Positions 1 through 12,048 of a stretch of 64,000 nucleotides of DNA are shown piece after piece; positions within the stretch are counted from its first letter, which is position 1; each line of letters opens with the position of its first letter. Origin of the DNA: Lycorma delicatula. Lineage: Eukaryota > Arthropoda > Insecta > Hemiptera > Fulgoridae. The notes beneath the pieces are model-generated. The model had not been told where the DNA came from, searched no databases, and worked only from the letters and a program-made list of their open reading frames with translations. The DNA is taken from assembly GCF_047948215.1 (NCBI RefSeq), contig NC_134456.1:203186034-203250033 (forward strand), given 5' to 3'. Made by a program: the position numbers and the translations under genes.

Positions 1-960
1 CAGGCAAAGGAAGTACATTAACCTGATCTTTTAATGAAACCCCCACCACAAGAAAAAATTTAGCTAGGTAAAATCTGGGGAGGAGGTGGCCATGTAATTG
101 GACCTTCATGACCAATCCACCAACCTGGAAGTCAAGAATCAAGAAAATCTGACTTATAGGCAGTAATGAGGTGGTGCCCTTCCTTGCCAATAGTAATGGC
201 ATCCATCTTGGTTGTTATCCTCTAACTGAGGAATTTAGAAAACTTTGAAGCATTTCCTGATAAACTATACCATTTACGGTTGCGTACCTGGAAAAAGAAC
301 AGACCATACAGTCTTTGCTTAGGGCACAATAAAAATTGACCTTACAGCTACCATGAATGAGCTGCAAAGTTTCATGAGGGTGTTTGCTACTCCATATTCA
401 GCAGTTACTGGTGTTTACCTTGCCACTGATATGAAACATTGACTTGTCATTGAAATTGTATTGTTATCTGCAATTCTATCCATTTCCACACATAATTCCA
501 GCCGAGCAACATTATGTCATCTGTAATTTGTTGAACCATGGTTAGTTTGTATAGCTTGAAGTGCAGTCATTTATGTATAAGTTTGTGGAATGCCAGTTTC
601 ACATGAAGCATGTATATTTGATTTCTTCAGACTACATGCAAAGCTTTCTCTGAGTTGTTCCACAGCAGCGTCAGGAAAGCGTGGCATCCTGATGATTTTG
701 TATGTTTACAGAACAACCTGTCTCAACAAAGGTTTGGTGCCAAGAGTAAATTTTATGCCTACTAGGAGGAAGCTTCCTACTGTACACTCTACGAAAATTA
801 CGTTGAATCATGAAAACACTGTGAGCACGTTCCGCACCAGTAAATGTCTATTTTTAACACCGCTGGTGGCCGAATTTGATACTAACAAACTACATAAATC
901 AAAAAGTCAAAACTTCATGTGTTTTGCTATGAAATGAGACTTGAATTGAATCTGCAAGTT
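1..960 (-). pseudogene. Decayed Tc1/mariner-superfamily (IS630-type) transposase, cut by window edge
   Basis: Read on the minus strand, translation in shifting frames gives the order expected of insect DDE transposases with a DUF4817-like N-terminal helix-turn-helix. 'QRNFRRVYSRKLPPSRHKIY' and 'FVETGCSV' lie near 750-870. A serine-rich linker 'DAAVEQLRESFACS' lies near 620-680. 'ELCVEMDRIADNN' is near 480. 'QGRAPPHYCL' is near 150-190, where the family has QDGAPPHY around the second catalytic Asp. A degraded match to the PRSPDL-FFLWG block lies near 50-100. The C-terminus is off the left edge. Many stops and frameshifts are present and the catalytic acids are not preserved, so this is a fossil that would have acted as a cut-and-paste transposase. 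Plus-strand frames here are shadows. Family assignment is from remembered motif order, not a search. Confidence 0.75.
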
Positions 961-2369
961 ATCTAAAATTTTTATATACTTTAAAGTTGCACTTCTTGAA
1001 TCGGTCTGTATATTACAAACTTTTAACACACTGATTTTTCTATTCTTTTAAAAAATAATATATTTTTTTAATTTAATATATTGGACACCAAATTTCTGTT
1101 GGGTAAAATGCCCTTCTAAATTTTTGTTCAGTTTCAGTTTGTATAATAAATTTTAAGTTTCAAACAAAAGGTAAGTAAAGGCATCCAGTAAAGTAAATAT
1201 GAAAAAGTTGTGTATATTTAATCAATTCCTAGTTAAGGTTTCTTCGCTGATCTTTTACCATCGGTTACACTTCTTTTATAGACCTTAGAATGGTGTAAAA
1301 TATTTTATTATAGCGTTGGTCACTTTATTTGACATAGTTGGAATATCACTGGAAAATTTCCCCTGAAATAGTTTCTGGTATTGATTACAGTTTATCTCAA
1401 ATATTGATTGATGATATCTATCTTGATCAAAATAATTAATTCAAGAGTGTGTGATCTTAACCATTCATCAGTAGTGATGAATGAACTGCTGCTGCTCCTA
1501 ATCCTACATTTTGGCAATTTCATTTTTAGTTAATTGGTCCCATAATGTGTACTAAAAATTGTTTTGATTCCATTTTATTCTGCTGATAATATGATATCCA
1601 CCACTAACATTCTCTAATTAAATAATAATTATTTATATGATCACCTTTTGAGTAGTCCCTATGTGGACATTAGATTACGAAACTAGTTTAGTTAAGAAGA
1701 TGCTGTTTATTCTTGCTATAAGATATTAAGAATAAGATCTTGAAGGTGATTCCATTTCTTAGGTTTTGTCTATTTTCCAAGGATTATATTTTTTCAGAAA
1801 CTAAAACAGTAGATTTATCATCTTCATGCAAGTGGTATTAAATTCTAACTATTACATATTTTTGGCTGTCTGACAATCAGCCGTCGGCATATATATTAAA
1901 TTCTTTGGGTTCCATTGGACGAATCATACATGCTTGTATTTTGATAAAATTAATGTTGTCCAAATAGTAAAGACTGGCTTAAAATTCCTTTTTAGTCTTG
2001 CCTTTGAGTACATAACCATATTTATCTATTGTAATTTTAACCCCATTTGGGGAGTACAGGACCTTGGTGGGGATTGCATCCTTCATTGTTCCTAAGTGTT
2101 GTGCTGGCAATAGCTTAACTACTTACTGTTAAGGTTTCCCAAGCTGGATTGGTTGAAGATTTGGAACTTCACAATAGCATCCATTTCATATGTACAACTT
2201 TCAAAGCTATACATGTTCTCTGTATCAAAAATGACTGCAATCAATATGATTTCTCCATGGTTAGGAGCGACTGTATATACTATACTGGTGGTTACAAATG
2301 ATACATTGGATTTTAAAAATTTGTATTTAAAAAAGTAGTACATATAAGATTATAAATGTTTCATGAAAA
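961..2369. other. Intergenic or intronic AT-rich DNA
   Basis: No coding exon, RNA gene or recognised repeat seen. It has poly-T and poly-A runs and short unsupported frames on both strands. A slightly GC-richer patch near 2040-2150 did not translate to anything recognised. Confidence 0.5.
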
Positions 2370-2371
2370 TA

Positions 2372-3036
2372 AACAGAAACTGTCCAAGTTTCAGTCATAC
2401 CTTCATAAATGTTTGATATGGCCTCCATTCATCACACGACACACATCTGTGTGGTAGTCCAGTTCAGCCCACACACGCGTTAACATCATATCCCTATTGT
2501 TGGTCATAAGTGCAGCTGTAATGCGTTCCTGTGGCTCAACCAAAGTTATTAGGTGTGGTGACACATAAAAACAGTCTTAACATACTCCTAAAGGAAAAAA
2601 TCACAAACTGTGAGATAAGTAGATCTAAGAGTGCTAAGTCATCATCTGTATATCACCTGATCCTGTGGTGTGGGACAGTTTACTGTGAAATATTGAGTTC
2701 ACTGCTAGCGCGTTGTGTTGACTTCTTTGGACTAATGAAACTTGTCTTAACTGTCTCCACCATTTCATCCAAAACGCTTGGGCGTCTGGTGCTTTTACCT
2801 TTGCACAAACAATCAGTGGCTTTAAATTGTTGATACCATCTTAGAATGCTTCAGCGGTTCTCAGCCTGGTGGTTCTGTTTCAAATCGTCTCCGGAATAAA
2901 CACTGCATTGTAACAATGGTTAAACATTTCTCATACTCTAAACACAGAATGTTTTCAGTTGCATAAACGCCATTTTATAAACTGGGCTGTCGACGATCAC
3001 TCTAAACCTTACCTGAAACTTGGAAACGTTTCTGTT
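2372..3036 (-). mobile_element. Internally deleted DDE transposon with terminal inverted repeats and TA flanks
   Basis: The ends are inverted copies. AACAGAAAC is followed after a short gap by CCAAGTTTCAG at the left, and the complementary sequence closes the right end. TA dinucleotides at 2370-2371 and 3037-3038 fit Tc1/mariner target duplication. Minus-strand translation gives the transposase N-terminus ('KMAFMQLKTFCVLEYEK', 'LFRRRFETEPPG') near 2860-2970. It then passes almost directly to the C-terminal blocks: 'LTVCDFFL' near 2600 and 'DMMLTRVWAELDYHTDVCRV' with 'MNGGHIKHL' near 2410-2520. The segment holding the first two catalytic Asp residues is missing. This is a non-autonomous remnant of the same transposase group as the fossil at the left edge. 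The plus-strand frame at 2531-2833 is a shadow. Confidence 0.82.
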
Positions 3037-3250
3037 TATTTACATGTATTCATTTTATGTGTACATTATTAAAATTCAATGAATCTTTTGTAATTACCTG
3101 TATTTTAGTATGAGTGCAATACTTCCATTTGGGGATTCTATATTATCTATATTGGCAGTCTGTTGATGGGTATTTTTGGAACCATTAATTGTTACAGATA
3201 ATAATTTGGTCTGTACATATATTCTAATTATGCTTTTTTTTCTCTTATAG

Positions 3251-3348
3251 CTGTGGTTGTATCATTGTATGAAGACCCTATTCAGCCTCAGCAGGCTGCA
3301 TCTGTAGTTGAAAAACTTGGCGATTACTTAGTGGGTTGCGGATACTAG
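3251..3348 (+). CDS. Exon resembling the MYCBP (c-Myc-binding protein) core, ending in a stop
   Basis: A T-rich tract ending 'tctcttatag' is a good splice acceptor just before 3251. The only open phase reads '[20 protein letters not shown]' and then '[11 protein letters not shown]' before TAG at 3346-3348. The V-LYE-P--P pattern resembles the 'KVLVALYEEPEKP' segment of MYCBP/AMY-1, a small coiled-coil adaptor that binds c-Myc and A-kinase anchoring proteins. That resemblance is from memory and short. A strong donor (AG|GTATGC) follows two bases after the stop, at 3350/3351. Either the stop lies in a penultimate exon, or this exon ends a short isoform. Upstream coding exons are not seen and would lie in or beyond transposon-filled sequence to the left. 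That it is an exon is fairly likely; the family is tentative. Confidence 0.45.
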
Positions 3349-3350
3349 AG

Positions 3351-4878
3351 GTATGCTATATAAATTTTTCTTATTTTATAGACCAAATTAGATAATCTAT
3401 GTAATAGTTTTTTCTCAAATTAGACTTGCATGTTTTGACAATTGTTCATTTTTATTTACTGAAGGATAATTTTTTGTTCTTTAATATCCTCTGTTTATCT
3501 GTGCTCCTGTGTAGAAGTGTATATAATAAGGTTTTTAATTGGTTAGAGTGTTTTTTTTTATTTGTTCATTACACTTGAGATGTTTATTAAAAGATGAATT
3601 TGTGATGTTAGTTTGTAATGTCATATATCAGATTATACTTCATCAGAATTTTTGGTTTTTATTTTTAATAAATAATTTTTACTAAGCTAAAAATTATATC
3701 TTTAGTACTTGTTTTTTACATATTGCAAATCTTGTTTCAGTATGTTTATGCATGTTAGAACAAGAAAAAGTGATTTTTTTATTAATATCATAACCCTAGT
3801 TGTATAATGTAGGTACAGTGTTCAGTTGTCAATTTTTTTTTCACTTGCGATTATATGTTCTAATGGAATCTTTGTTTTAAATTTAGAAAAATGTTATACC
3901 ATCACTATGAACATATAATTTTGTAAAAAAAAATCTCTTAACATTTTGTTATATGGAGGAAACAGAATATTAAATTTCTTTTTTTGGCTTACGGGCATGA
4001 TAGCTCAACCATAATAATATATAGTATTATTGCAAGGTTAGTGTATAATATTCAAAAATTATGTAGAACATTGAAATGAATGTTTCAATTTACATTTTAT
4101 ATTATTAAATCTTTTACTCATTGTATTAATTTTAAACAATTAGATGCATTTATGTATGGAATATCTTTGGTTTTGTGTAAATAAAAATAATTTTTTTATG
4201 CATTAACATTATAAAACAATATTCTATCACAAACATCGTAATTCTATAATTTCTGTAAAACAGTACAGATATTCAGATTTTTGAGTATTTTTTTTTTTTT
4301 CAAATTGAAACCAGGAAAAATATTTATTCAGTACATGGTACTTAAATAGTGATATATATATCACTATCATCTACTTGTAAGTAGTTGGATCTGTCCAATA
4401 TCAATCATCTGTTATATGTAACTGAAGCGGTGTTATACTGGTCCTAAAATAGTGTGAGGGCAAAATGTTATTCTCTTTCAAAAGCATGAACATTATGTGC
4501 TAGAAATTAAAATAAATCATGTAAAAATTAATCACTTGTTTATATCATGCTCTAACATAACACCCGAAGGACATCAAAAATTAATAAAGAAATATATAAT
4601 CTATGTTCTGTTTTATAGCTTTTTCATTGAAATACTTATGTGGACAGAAAAATCATAAAACCACTTACAATAATTTAACAGTGCAGACATTTTTCTTTTT
4701 AATATTAAAGAATAGGGAAATGTTCATAGATTAGGAAACAAATACTGAATAGTTCATAACTGCGATACATCATGGAGTAGTTTATGTTATGATGCTTATA
4801 GATCTACATATAAAATTATCTGAGGCTTGTTAACATTTAAAGATACGATAGTTGATGTACATTGTTTAAATTTGCAGG
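3351..4878. other. AT-rich sequence, probably intron
   Basis: Runs from the donor-like site at 3351 to the acceptor-like 'aaatttgcag' ending at 4878. Contains long T and A homopolymers and many AATAAA-like hexamers, which carry no weight in DNA this AT-rich. No repeat family or coding segment recognised. Confidence 0.4.
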
Positions 4879-5109
4879 ATGTTGCTGCATATGGCTGTTT
4901 TATTGGAGCAGAACCAGGAGCTAGGGATTTCAAAATACAGCGAACAGAACAGCAGTGTTCATTGGGACAAACAAGAACTGCATTTTTCTACCGTCATTAA
5001 ATCTTGTGTATGGGATGTTGTGAATGATAATATGAAATTACAGTGGATTTCTTCCAAGTGTGTGGACTTGGCTGTAACAGCAACATATCTTTCTGTTAAA
5101 CCTTCTTAA
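4879..5109 (+). CDS. Possible downstream exon of the 3.3 kb gene, unidentified
   Basis: The segment starts immediately after an acceptor-like 'tttgcag' and stays open to TAA at 5107-5109. ATG is its second to fourth base. The frame begins 'MLLHMAVLLEQNQEL', which could form a short amphipathic helix, then becomes hydrophilic without recognisable motifs. A second phase of the same segment is also open for about 40 codons, so the phase is uncertain. Splicing 3350 to 4879 would place it after the TAG of the upstream exon, which would make it 3' UTR rather than coding. MYCBP proteins do end in a coiled coil, but I cannot show the match. Confidence 0.2.
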   Translation: MLLHMAVLLEQNQELGISKYSEQNSSVHWDKQELHFSTVIKSCVWDVVNDNMKLQWISSKCVDLAVTATYLSVKPS

Positions 5110-8100
5110 AGTTCTATTGCTTCTTTCTGATTTCTAGTACTATATATATATATTATTAGTTTTATTCCTCTCATATATTTTGTAATTGTATGAATTATTG
5201 ATATTCATGCTTTTTTTTGTATAGTTTATAAAATGGATTTTAAGGTTTTCATAAAGATAATGTTGCAATTAAAAACTAAATTTAAAAAAACCTAATTTGT
5301 AGAATTCCCATTGCATTTAAAAATTTTTTTTATACATTAAAGAAAAAGGAAACTCTAGTCCCATTTTTTTCCTTAACTTTTTTTTTTATCAAAATAAGTT
5401 AATTTATATATATACTTTTTTTTTTATTAAAATTTATTAATAATATTAATCAATTTAAGAAAATAAATAAATTAGCTTTTATTATTAGTGGAGTTGTGAG
5501 TTGATGTGAGCTTGACAGGCGACCGAATTTCAACAAACAACAGTTGTTTCTGGTGTAGCCACGCATGCTCCAGCCAGGTGAAGAAAACTTCAGTAAACTA
5601 CTACGAGCTAGCTAATGAATGGTTCTGTTCGCATGAAATGTGATCAAGGATTTTTATATAATAGATTATTATTATAATTATGGTTATCAGACTTTTTCCA
5701 ATAATACTATCTTTATTATATATACGGTGGTCATACAATGCTCATTTTAGTGCTACGTTGTAATAAAAAAAATTAATAAAAAACCGCGATGATTTTCAGT
5801 GTTATGATATTGAATTATTTAATTATTACCATCGAATAATGCATTTTTGAGTACTTTGTCTAGTAATTATTATTATATAAAATATTGTATTATAATTATA
5901 TATAAAGTTGTGTAATTTAAAAAAGGACTTGCATTGTCCATTTTAGTGTTTTTCAAAAAAATTAAAAAAAGTCAAAAAGGGGTTCTGATAACTTAATCTG
6001 CAACTTCATTTTTTTTTCTTAAATCACAAATATAGAAAATATAATAAGGAATGTATGATATATGATTATTATTATTATTATTAATGTGGTGTGTCTCCTT
6101 GCTTTTTGGAAAATGTTGCTGGTCGTATTGAATGTTCCAGCTGCATAAATATTATATGCCTGCGTGCTCTTGCACGTGCTTGTTGCAAGAGTTTATGTGT
6201 GCCAATGTTTATTAATAATAAATTTGCATATTTGCTGCTGGAATTATGTATATATTTTTTTTTAACGATTGATTATCACAACTTATCTAAATGGATTTTT
6301 GTATACCCTTTATGGGCCCCTACAAATAAATAGTAAATAAATGAAGTTGCATTTATGTCATGTGTTGTGTTTTTATTTTATTCTGTTTATACCTTACTTT
6401 TGACACTGGTCATGTGTAACAATTTTTTCTTCTCAAATTAAGTGTGACTTGTGAAATAGTGAGCTTTGTAATTCCTTTTCTTAGAAAAAAATATAGCAGA
6501 TTTATTTATTATTCTTATTTAGTATTTAAAGGTTAAAAAATAATTTTAAGCAAATTTTTTACTTTATAAGTTGGTCTGTAATTTCAACAGCATGTTAAAA
6601 TAAATTGTCATTACCATTTTTATTTTATTTTATTTTTAATTATAATTATCCTCCCCTCAGTAATAATTTTACTCTGTAACAGTAATAAATACTGCTTTTT
6701 TATTGTGGCATTCTAATTTACATTTGGGGGAAGTAATTTTATTTGTGCCATAGATTCGTGATGTCTTGAAACATTTAGAATGTATATATTTTTAATGAAT
6801 GAATGAAGAAAAACGTGTTTATGATGACGATATGTAACTTTTTTTATGAATCTTGATGAAAAATATTTATGAAAACTGATGTACAGAATGCATTTAGAGG
6901 AAATAAAAACACAGTAATTTTACCAGGAAACAGTGCTGTTATATTTTATTTACAGAATTCAAACACAGTTAATTAAATAGTCTTAAAAAATGCAGGTTTA
7001 ATATTTTCTAACAATTATTCTTAAGTTTACTTTTATTATTTAAAAGTGTTAAACGTTTATTTATATAGTACAAAATTTCACATACAGGATTATGAATTTT
7101 GGTCACATGCCCCATCAATATTGCCTTGGAAAAAATACAATTCCAGCTGAAATGAATACATTTTTTTTTTTATTTAAAATATTTTATTACACACCTTTAC
7201 AGATAGAAAAAAGTTATTAATCTTGAAATACATGTAAAATATTTATTACACAATACGTGTTGGATAGGCCTATGTGGTTTGTAATATATTAAAAGTATAT
7301 AGTAATTTGTTTCATTCACATACACACATAATTCTTAGCAGCACTAAAGGCTTTCTATACACCTAATTACAATTTACAACACTACTGTTCATAAAGACTG
7401 GCACACACTACAACCATGAAAAATGATTCTGTCGTTAATATTAAAAATGTATTTTATGAAATAAATGAATACCAACAGTCAACTTCTTTATTTCTAACTA
7501 CTTATATACCAATAATATATTTTTATAAAGTTAAAAAGCAGTTTTCCATTACAAAATCTAAATTCTAATTTTATTTTGCATATTACACTGTTAATGAATT
7601 TGATATAATATTACAATAAAAAAAGTACGGTTAAATATATATATTTACTTAATATTAGAACAAAACTAATGGCATTTTGGCAGTGTTAAGTGTTGGATTA
7701 GGATTTATTGTGCGTCCAGCAAACACTAAACATTTTTTGCTTTTAATTTATACAGCCTCTTAAAAAAGGAATCTCACCAAATGCCACTTAACATATACTT
7801 TATTATATATATCATTGCATTAAATACTGGTCTTCATTAAACATTACTATTGTTATTTTATTCAGAAAATTAAAATACCTTGATTCCATAGTGAACTCTA
7901 CTGTACATTTTTTTTGTAATAAATTTTTTTTTAATGTTGGAAAAACCCCTCAGGATTTCACAGAAAATATATGCACTCTCCATTTAATTATGTCTTTGTT
8001 AAAAAAAATAATAAAACAATTGCAATTATGTTGGTTGTATGAGTTCAGCCTTGCAGTCCCTATACACTAATACAAATATTACTTAAATAGTGATAAAAAA

Positions 8101-11100
8101 TTTTCTATAATCTGTTGATTGCTAAACATGACAACACTCCATTAAAAACTATAGTTAAATCAGTAATTGATTGTTTCAATGCTTATCTACTTTCATTTAA
8201 AAATTTATTAAAAAATAAACATTGAGCTACTATATGGTGAGTTTACACTTCTATGATTTTTCAAAGAAATCTAGAAACTCAGCGGTTCAGATTTATTGAG
8301 AAACATAGCTAAGTATAATGACTGCATTAATGATGACAAAAACATTTCAGTAGAACACATAAATGCAAGTTGCTGTGTAATAATCTTCCCTGAACTTCTT
8401 AATAGTAATTATCTTTTACAGAAAATATTCAGTAGTGTAAACCCATCATAAGAAAAAATTAATACATTCTAATAAATCCAATAATCTAGTAAATACAATA
8501 TAATTAAAATTAATTTTTACATATAGCAAGAAATACTGATATGATAAAGCATTTTTTGTTTATAATTCACAGCAAACTACATTAGCAATATTTTACACAT
8601 ATTTCCATTAACAAGTAATAAAACTGATTATACAAAAACTGTAGTTAAAAATTCAACTACATTATAAGCAGTATTTCCTGTATATTTTGAACATAGAATG
8701 GATTCAAAAGGCACCAGAGGTATAGGACAAAATGAAAGTTTCTGTAAGTATTTAAAAAAATCATTGGATTATTGGGCTTTTAAACAATATTTTCTACAGA
8801 GGATTTCTACAGTATAACTGATGTTGATAGCTCTGATTAAAAGACAGTATCGAATGGCCTCACTTATTAAATGGCTTTATATACTTTCACATTTGTGTGT
8901 GCAAAATCTATAATTACATATTTTTAGTAAAAAGGTAGATAAATTTATTCAATAAATCAAACTAAGGAAGTCAAGGTCACTTCTCAACTTGCTGTTAAAG
9001 GCTTACTGGTGTATGTTGTTTACCAAAGATGTTCTCAGAGCACCTATGCAAGAACATTTGCTTACTATTATATATTGAATTACTTTTTTGGTATGTTTAA
9101 AAAATTAAATACTTTTTTGTGATCGGCAGATGAGGGTAAACGTCTCATTTAAAATAAAACGTATAACCAAACAAATATTGACCTTAATTAGAAAAGCCTG
9201 AAGAAAACTGGTACATGAAGATGAACAGAGTATTTTATGCTATTCAAAAATATTTATTGAATGAAGAAAATCCGCAAAAACTGAAAATTAGAATGCATTT
9301 TTTTCCTACATTCTTGACTTACACATCAGAACATTTTACAGTACTGAGATAAAAGGAAAATTATTTTCAATAAATATGACTATTGAAATAGCATTTCATG
9401 ATCATATGTTACATACGTTTAATTAATAATAAAATGATAAGAAAAGACGCTATCAACAAAAGAATTTTATTCACTGATGTAATGAAAACAGTAGTGTTAA
9501 AATAATTCATTTCTCAATTCAATAGCCATCAGGACGGTCTATAAATTTTTGAGCAGTTTGTGAAAAGCAAACAATATGAGAGGCTGGGTGTGGTTTTACT
9601 TATTGAATAAGATTAATAAAATTATATATTAAAAAAAACCAATAAATATATTACAGATAAGAGTAATGAAAGATAACTAATTAAAATTATAAGTAATTAT
9701 ATACACAAATATCTAGGGTATATATAAATAATCATATTACAAATTTTTATTGTTTTAAAACTATTAACACAAATAAAATTATTCATTTATTAGATCCAAA
9801 CAAAGAAGTAAAAAATATATTTACACCTTTTTTTTTCTCCCCCTGCGTACCACTTACTCCCTTCTTATGCTTTGCCGCTCGTTTTCAATTTTATTCTTCC
9901 TCTTCCTGGCCGTAATACTTATTAAAGCCTCAAAATATATGACAAATACTTGTAAGTAATTGGAAATTACTAGAAGCTTGATTTTATATACTTCATAAGA
10001 TAACGTAAAAGTAGGTAATGTCAAATTCAGACAGCATTAAAATTGATATAGGATCGTGTTTACCCTAATATCATCTGAATCTTCCAAGAAATTTATTTTC
10101 TCCCTGTGGAACTGCGTCTAAAAATTACATATGTGACGACATTTCAATTTTTATAATTATATAAAATTCATCCCAACAGTTTCTGCGTATGTAACACGTA
10201 CAGAAGGTGTATTTCACAAACTGTAGTAATAAAAGTATCATTCTGGATTTCCACGACAAGAACAGGCTAATTGTAAATAAAGTGCATGATAAAAAACAAG
10301 CCTTATCGCTGTTTGTAAAGTATTTATCATAATTTTAGCTTGACTTCCATGAAAAAGTTAGATAATATTATTTTCAAGTTCCCGAGTTGTTAAAAAAATT
10401 ATCCTTATATTAAGAAGTGGTTAATGAACCACTTCGACATAAAGAGTTCTTAATTCAGAATAATTCTAATAGCTTTATTTTTGTATATTTGTTATAAACA
10501 TATATATAGTAATAATATTATTTAATTACATGTCGGTAACCATACACAACAAACACAGAAGCAAACTATATATTCTACTCATTTACACCTAGATATTTAG
10601 CTTGATCAGATACCTGAGCTTCTGTTAGGTACATATTGTACTAGCTGAACAAGTTACAAGTTTCTAATCAGCTTGCCTGACACTACCATCTATTTTTTCA
10701 TATTTATTGGGGCTAATCTTACAAAAAATAATTTCAAAGCTGTGATCAACTATGTATATTATTACACATACTTTAAGAAAAGCTTAGGATATGAATTTTT
10801 CATTGTTTCTGATAATAATTAGCGTAGTAGCATTGAGAATTTCAGTAAAATTATATGAGGCAATGTACAATAGTGACATACACATATGGACCAACATTTT
10901 GCATTTTTAAATATAAGATATACTTTAATACAAAATTGTAGTAATAAAAACATTAACTACACAGTAATTAAATTATTGTTTTTTTCCGTAGAAACTGGTA
11001 TATTGTAGCAATAAAATTAACCAAATTGCTTCAGACAAGTTTAAAAGCAAATCAATCAATAACTTGAACAGGATTAACGAATGAACAAATGTTCTGTAAT

Positions 11101-11171
11101 CCTACTACATCTTTATGGCTGAAAACACTACATCTTTCAATCATAATTCTTGCAATTAACAGACCAGGGAT
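5110..11171. other. Gene-poor AT-rich region
   Basis: About 6 kb with long homopolymers, ATT and TA runs and no recognised coding exon, SINE or LINE. The 80-codon plus frame at 6091-6333 has no motif, splice context or codon signal that I trust. The right part could include the long 3' UTR of the minus-strand gene whose last exon is at 11235, but nothing in the sequence proves it. Confidence 0.5.
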
Positions 11172-11177
11172 TTTATT
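11172..11177 (-). other. Candidate poly(A) signal AATAAA
   Basis: AATAAA on the minus strand about 58 bases beyond the stop codon of the exon at 11235-11323. Spacing is plausible for a short 3' UTR, but the hexamer is common in this AT-rich DNA. Confidence 0.3.
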
Positions 11178-11234
11178 TTATACATTTTATGATTTACAAA
11201 AGAAGGGTAGAGTACAACACGGGGGAGGGGACTG

Positions 11235-11323
11235 CTATTGTTGTTCCAAAGAATAATGTCTAGATTTCTTCCAAAAACTCTTGAAAAAGCCGCGTTTTTG
11301 ACGAGTTCCATCACCATTATCTC
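11235..11323 (-). CDS. Last coding exon of an unidentified minus-strand gene
   Basis: On the minus strand, 'gtttgtttcag' is a strong acceptor. The exon enters in phase (two bases complete a codon) and encodes 28 residues: DNGDGTRQKRGFFKSFWKKS then RHYSLEQQ, stopping at TAG (11235-11237). The short, highly basic and aromatic tail 'KRGFFKSFWKKS', from DNA clearly less AT-rich than its surroundings, looks like a conserved C-terminus rather than chance. It could be a membrane- or calmodulin-binding tail, but that is inference. I do not recognise the gene. Upstream exons must lie to the right, in or beyond more than 10 kb of transposon-rich sequence. A possible poly(A) signal lies about 58 bases downstream. 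Confidence 0.5.
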
Positions 11324-12048
11324 CTGAAACAAACAGAAAATAACCAGTTATTGAAAATAGGACGCATATATATACATACATCTATTATACAGTACCACAA
11401 TGATGTAAATGTGTGTTGGAGTTAAAAAGTCACCATTTTATGCTGAAGAAAAACGTTTTAAAATAACTACTGCGGAGAGAGAAATACAGTAACGATTCAT
11501 AATAAAATCGACTTCGCAGCTGCCATAATAGTGCTGGTCACACAAGTCCCCCCGCCTATTTATTTCATCGATTAGTATCAAAGATATTGTGCGTGGTCGC
11601 TCATACTAAAGTAAAATATTTAATCGCATTTTTACCTTAAAATATCAACTTCATAAACTAGTACATTACCGATGTATATGCCCACACAAAGTACAGAGAA
11701 TGAGAAAAAAATTACTAATTGAAAAGTTAATCGGGCATATTTATATAATCTCTTGTACCTTTCGTAAGGGGGAAATGAAATTAAATAGCAGATGTTTACC
11801 GAAAAATAATCGGGGAATAATATAATACCACCTCGGACGGTAGCTGCCGCAATGAAGCTTGACTATGACGGCTAGTACGATACCTGTATCCAAACTGAAA
11901 CATTCAGTAAAGTTTCACGCGCAGAAGCAAATTGCTTTCTTGTAAATACAACTTATTTTACGTTACTGGATAGTATTGTGAATTAATTTAAAATATTTTC
12001 TAATTCTGCTGTTTATAAATGATTATGTATTATGTCATAAAAAGTATT
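11324..12048. other. Probable intron of the 11.2 kb gene
   Basis: Sequence to the right of the minus-strand acceptor. It has slightly GC-richer patches near 11520-11600 and 11830-11920, but no exon recognised. Confidence 0.35.

Noticed and set aside
590..937. 115-codon plus-strand ORF
   Set aside because: Antisense shadow of the minus-strand transposase pseudogene.
2531..2833. 100-codon plus-strand ORF
   Set aside because: Lies antisense within the 665 bp transposon whose minus strand carries the recognisable transposase blocks.
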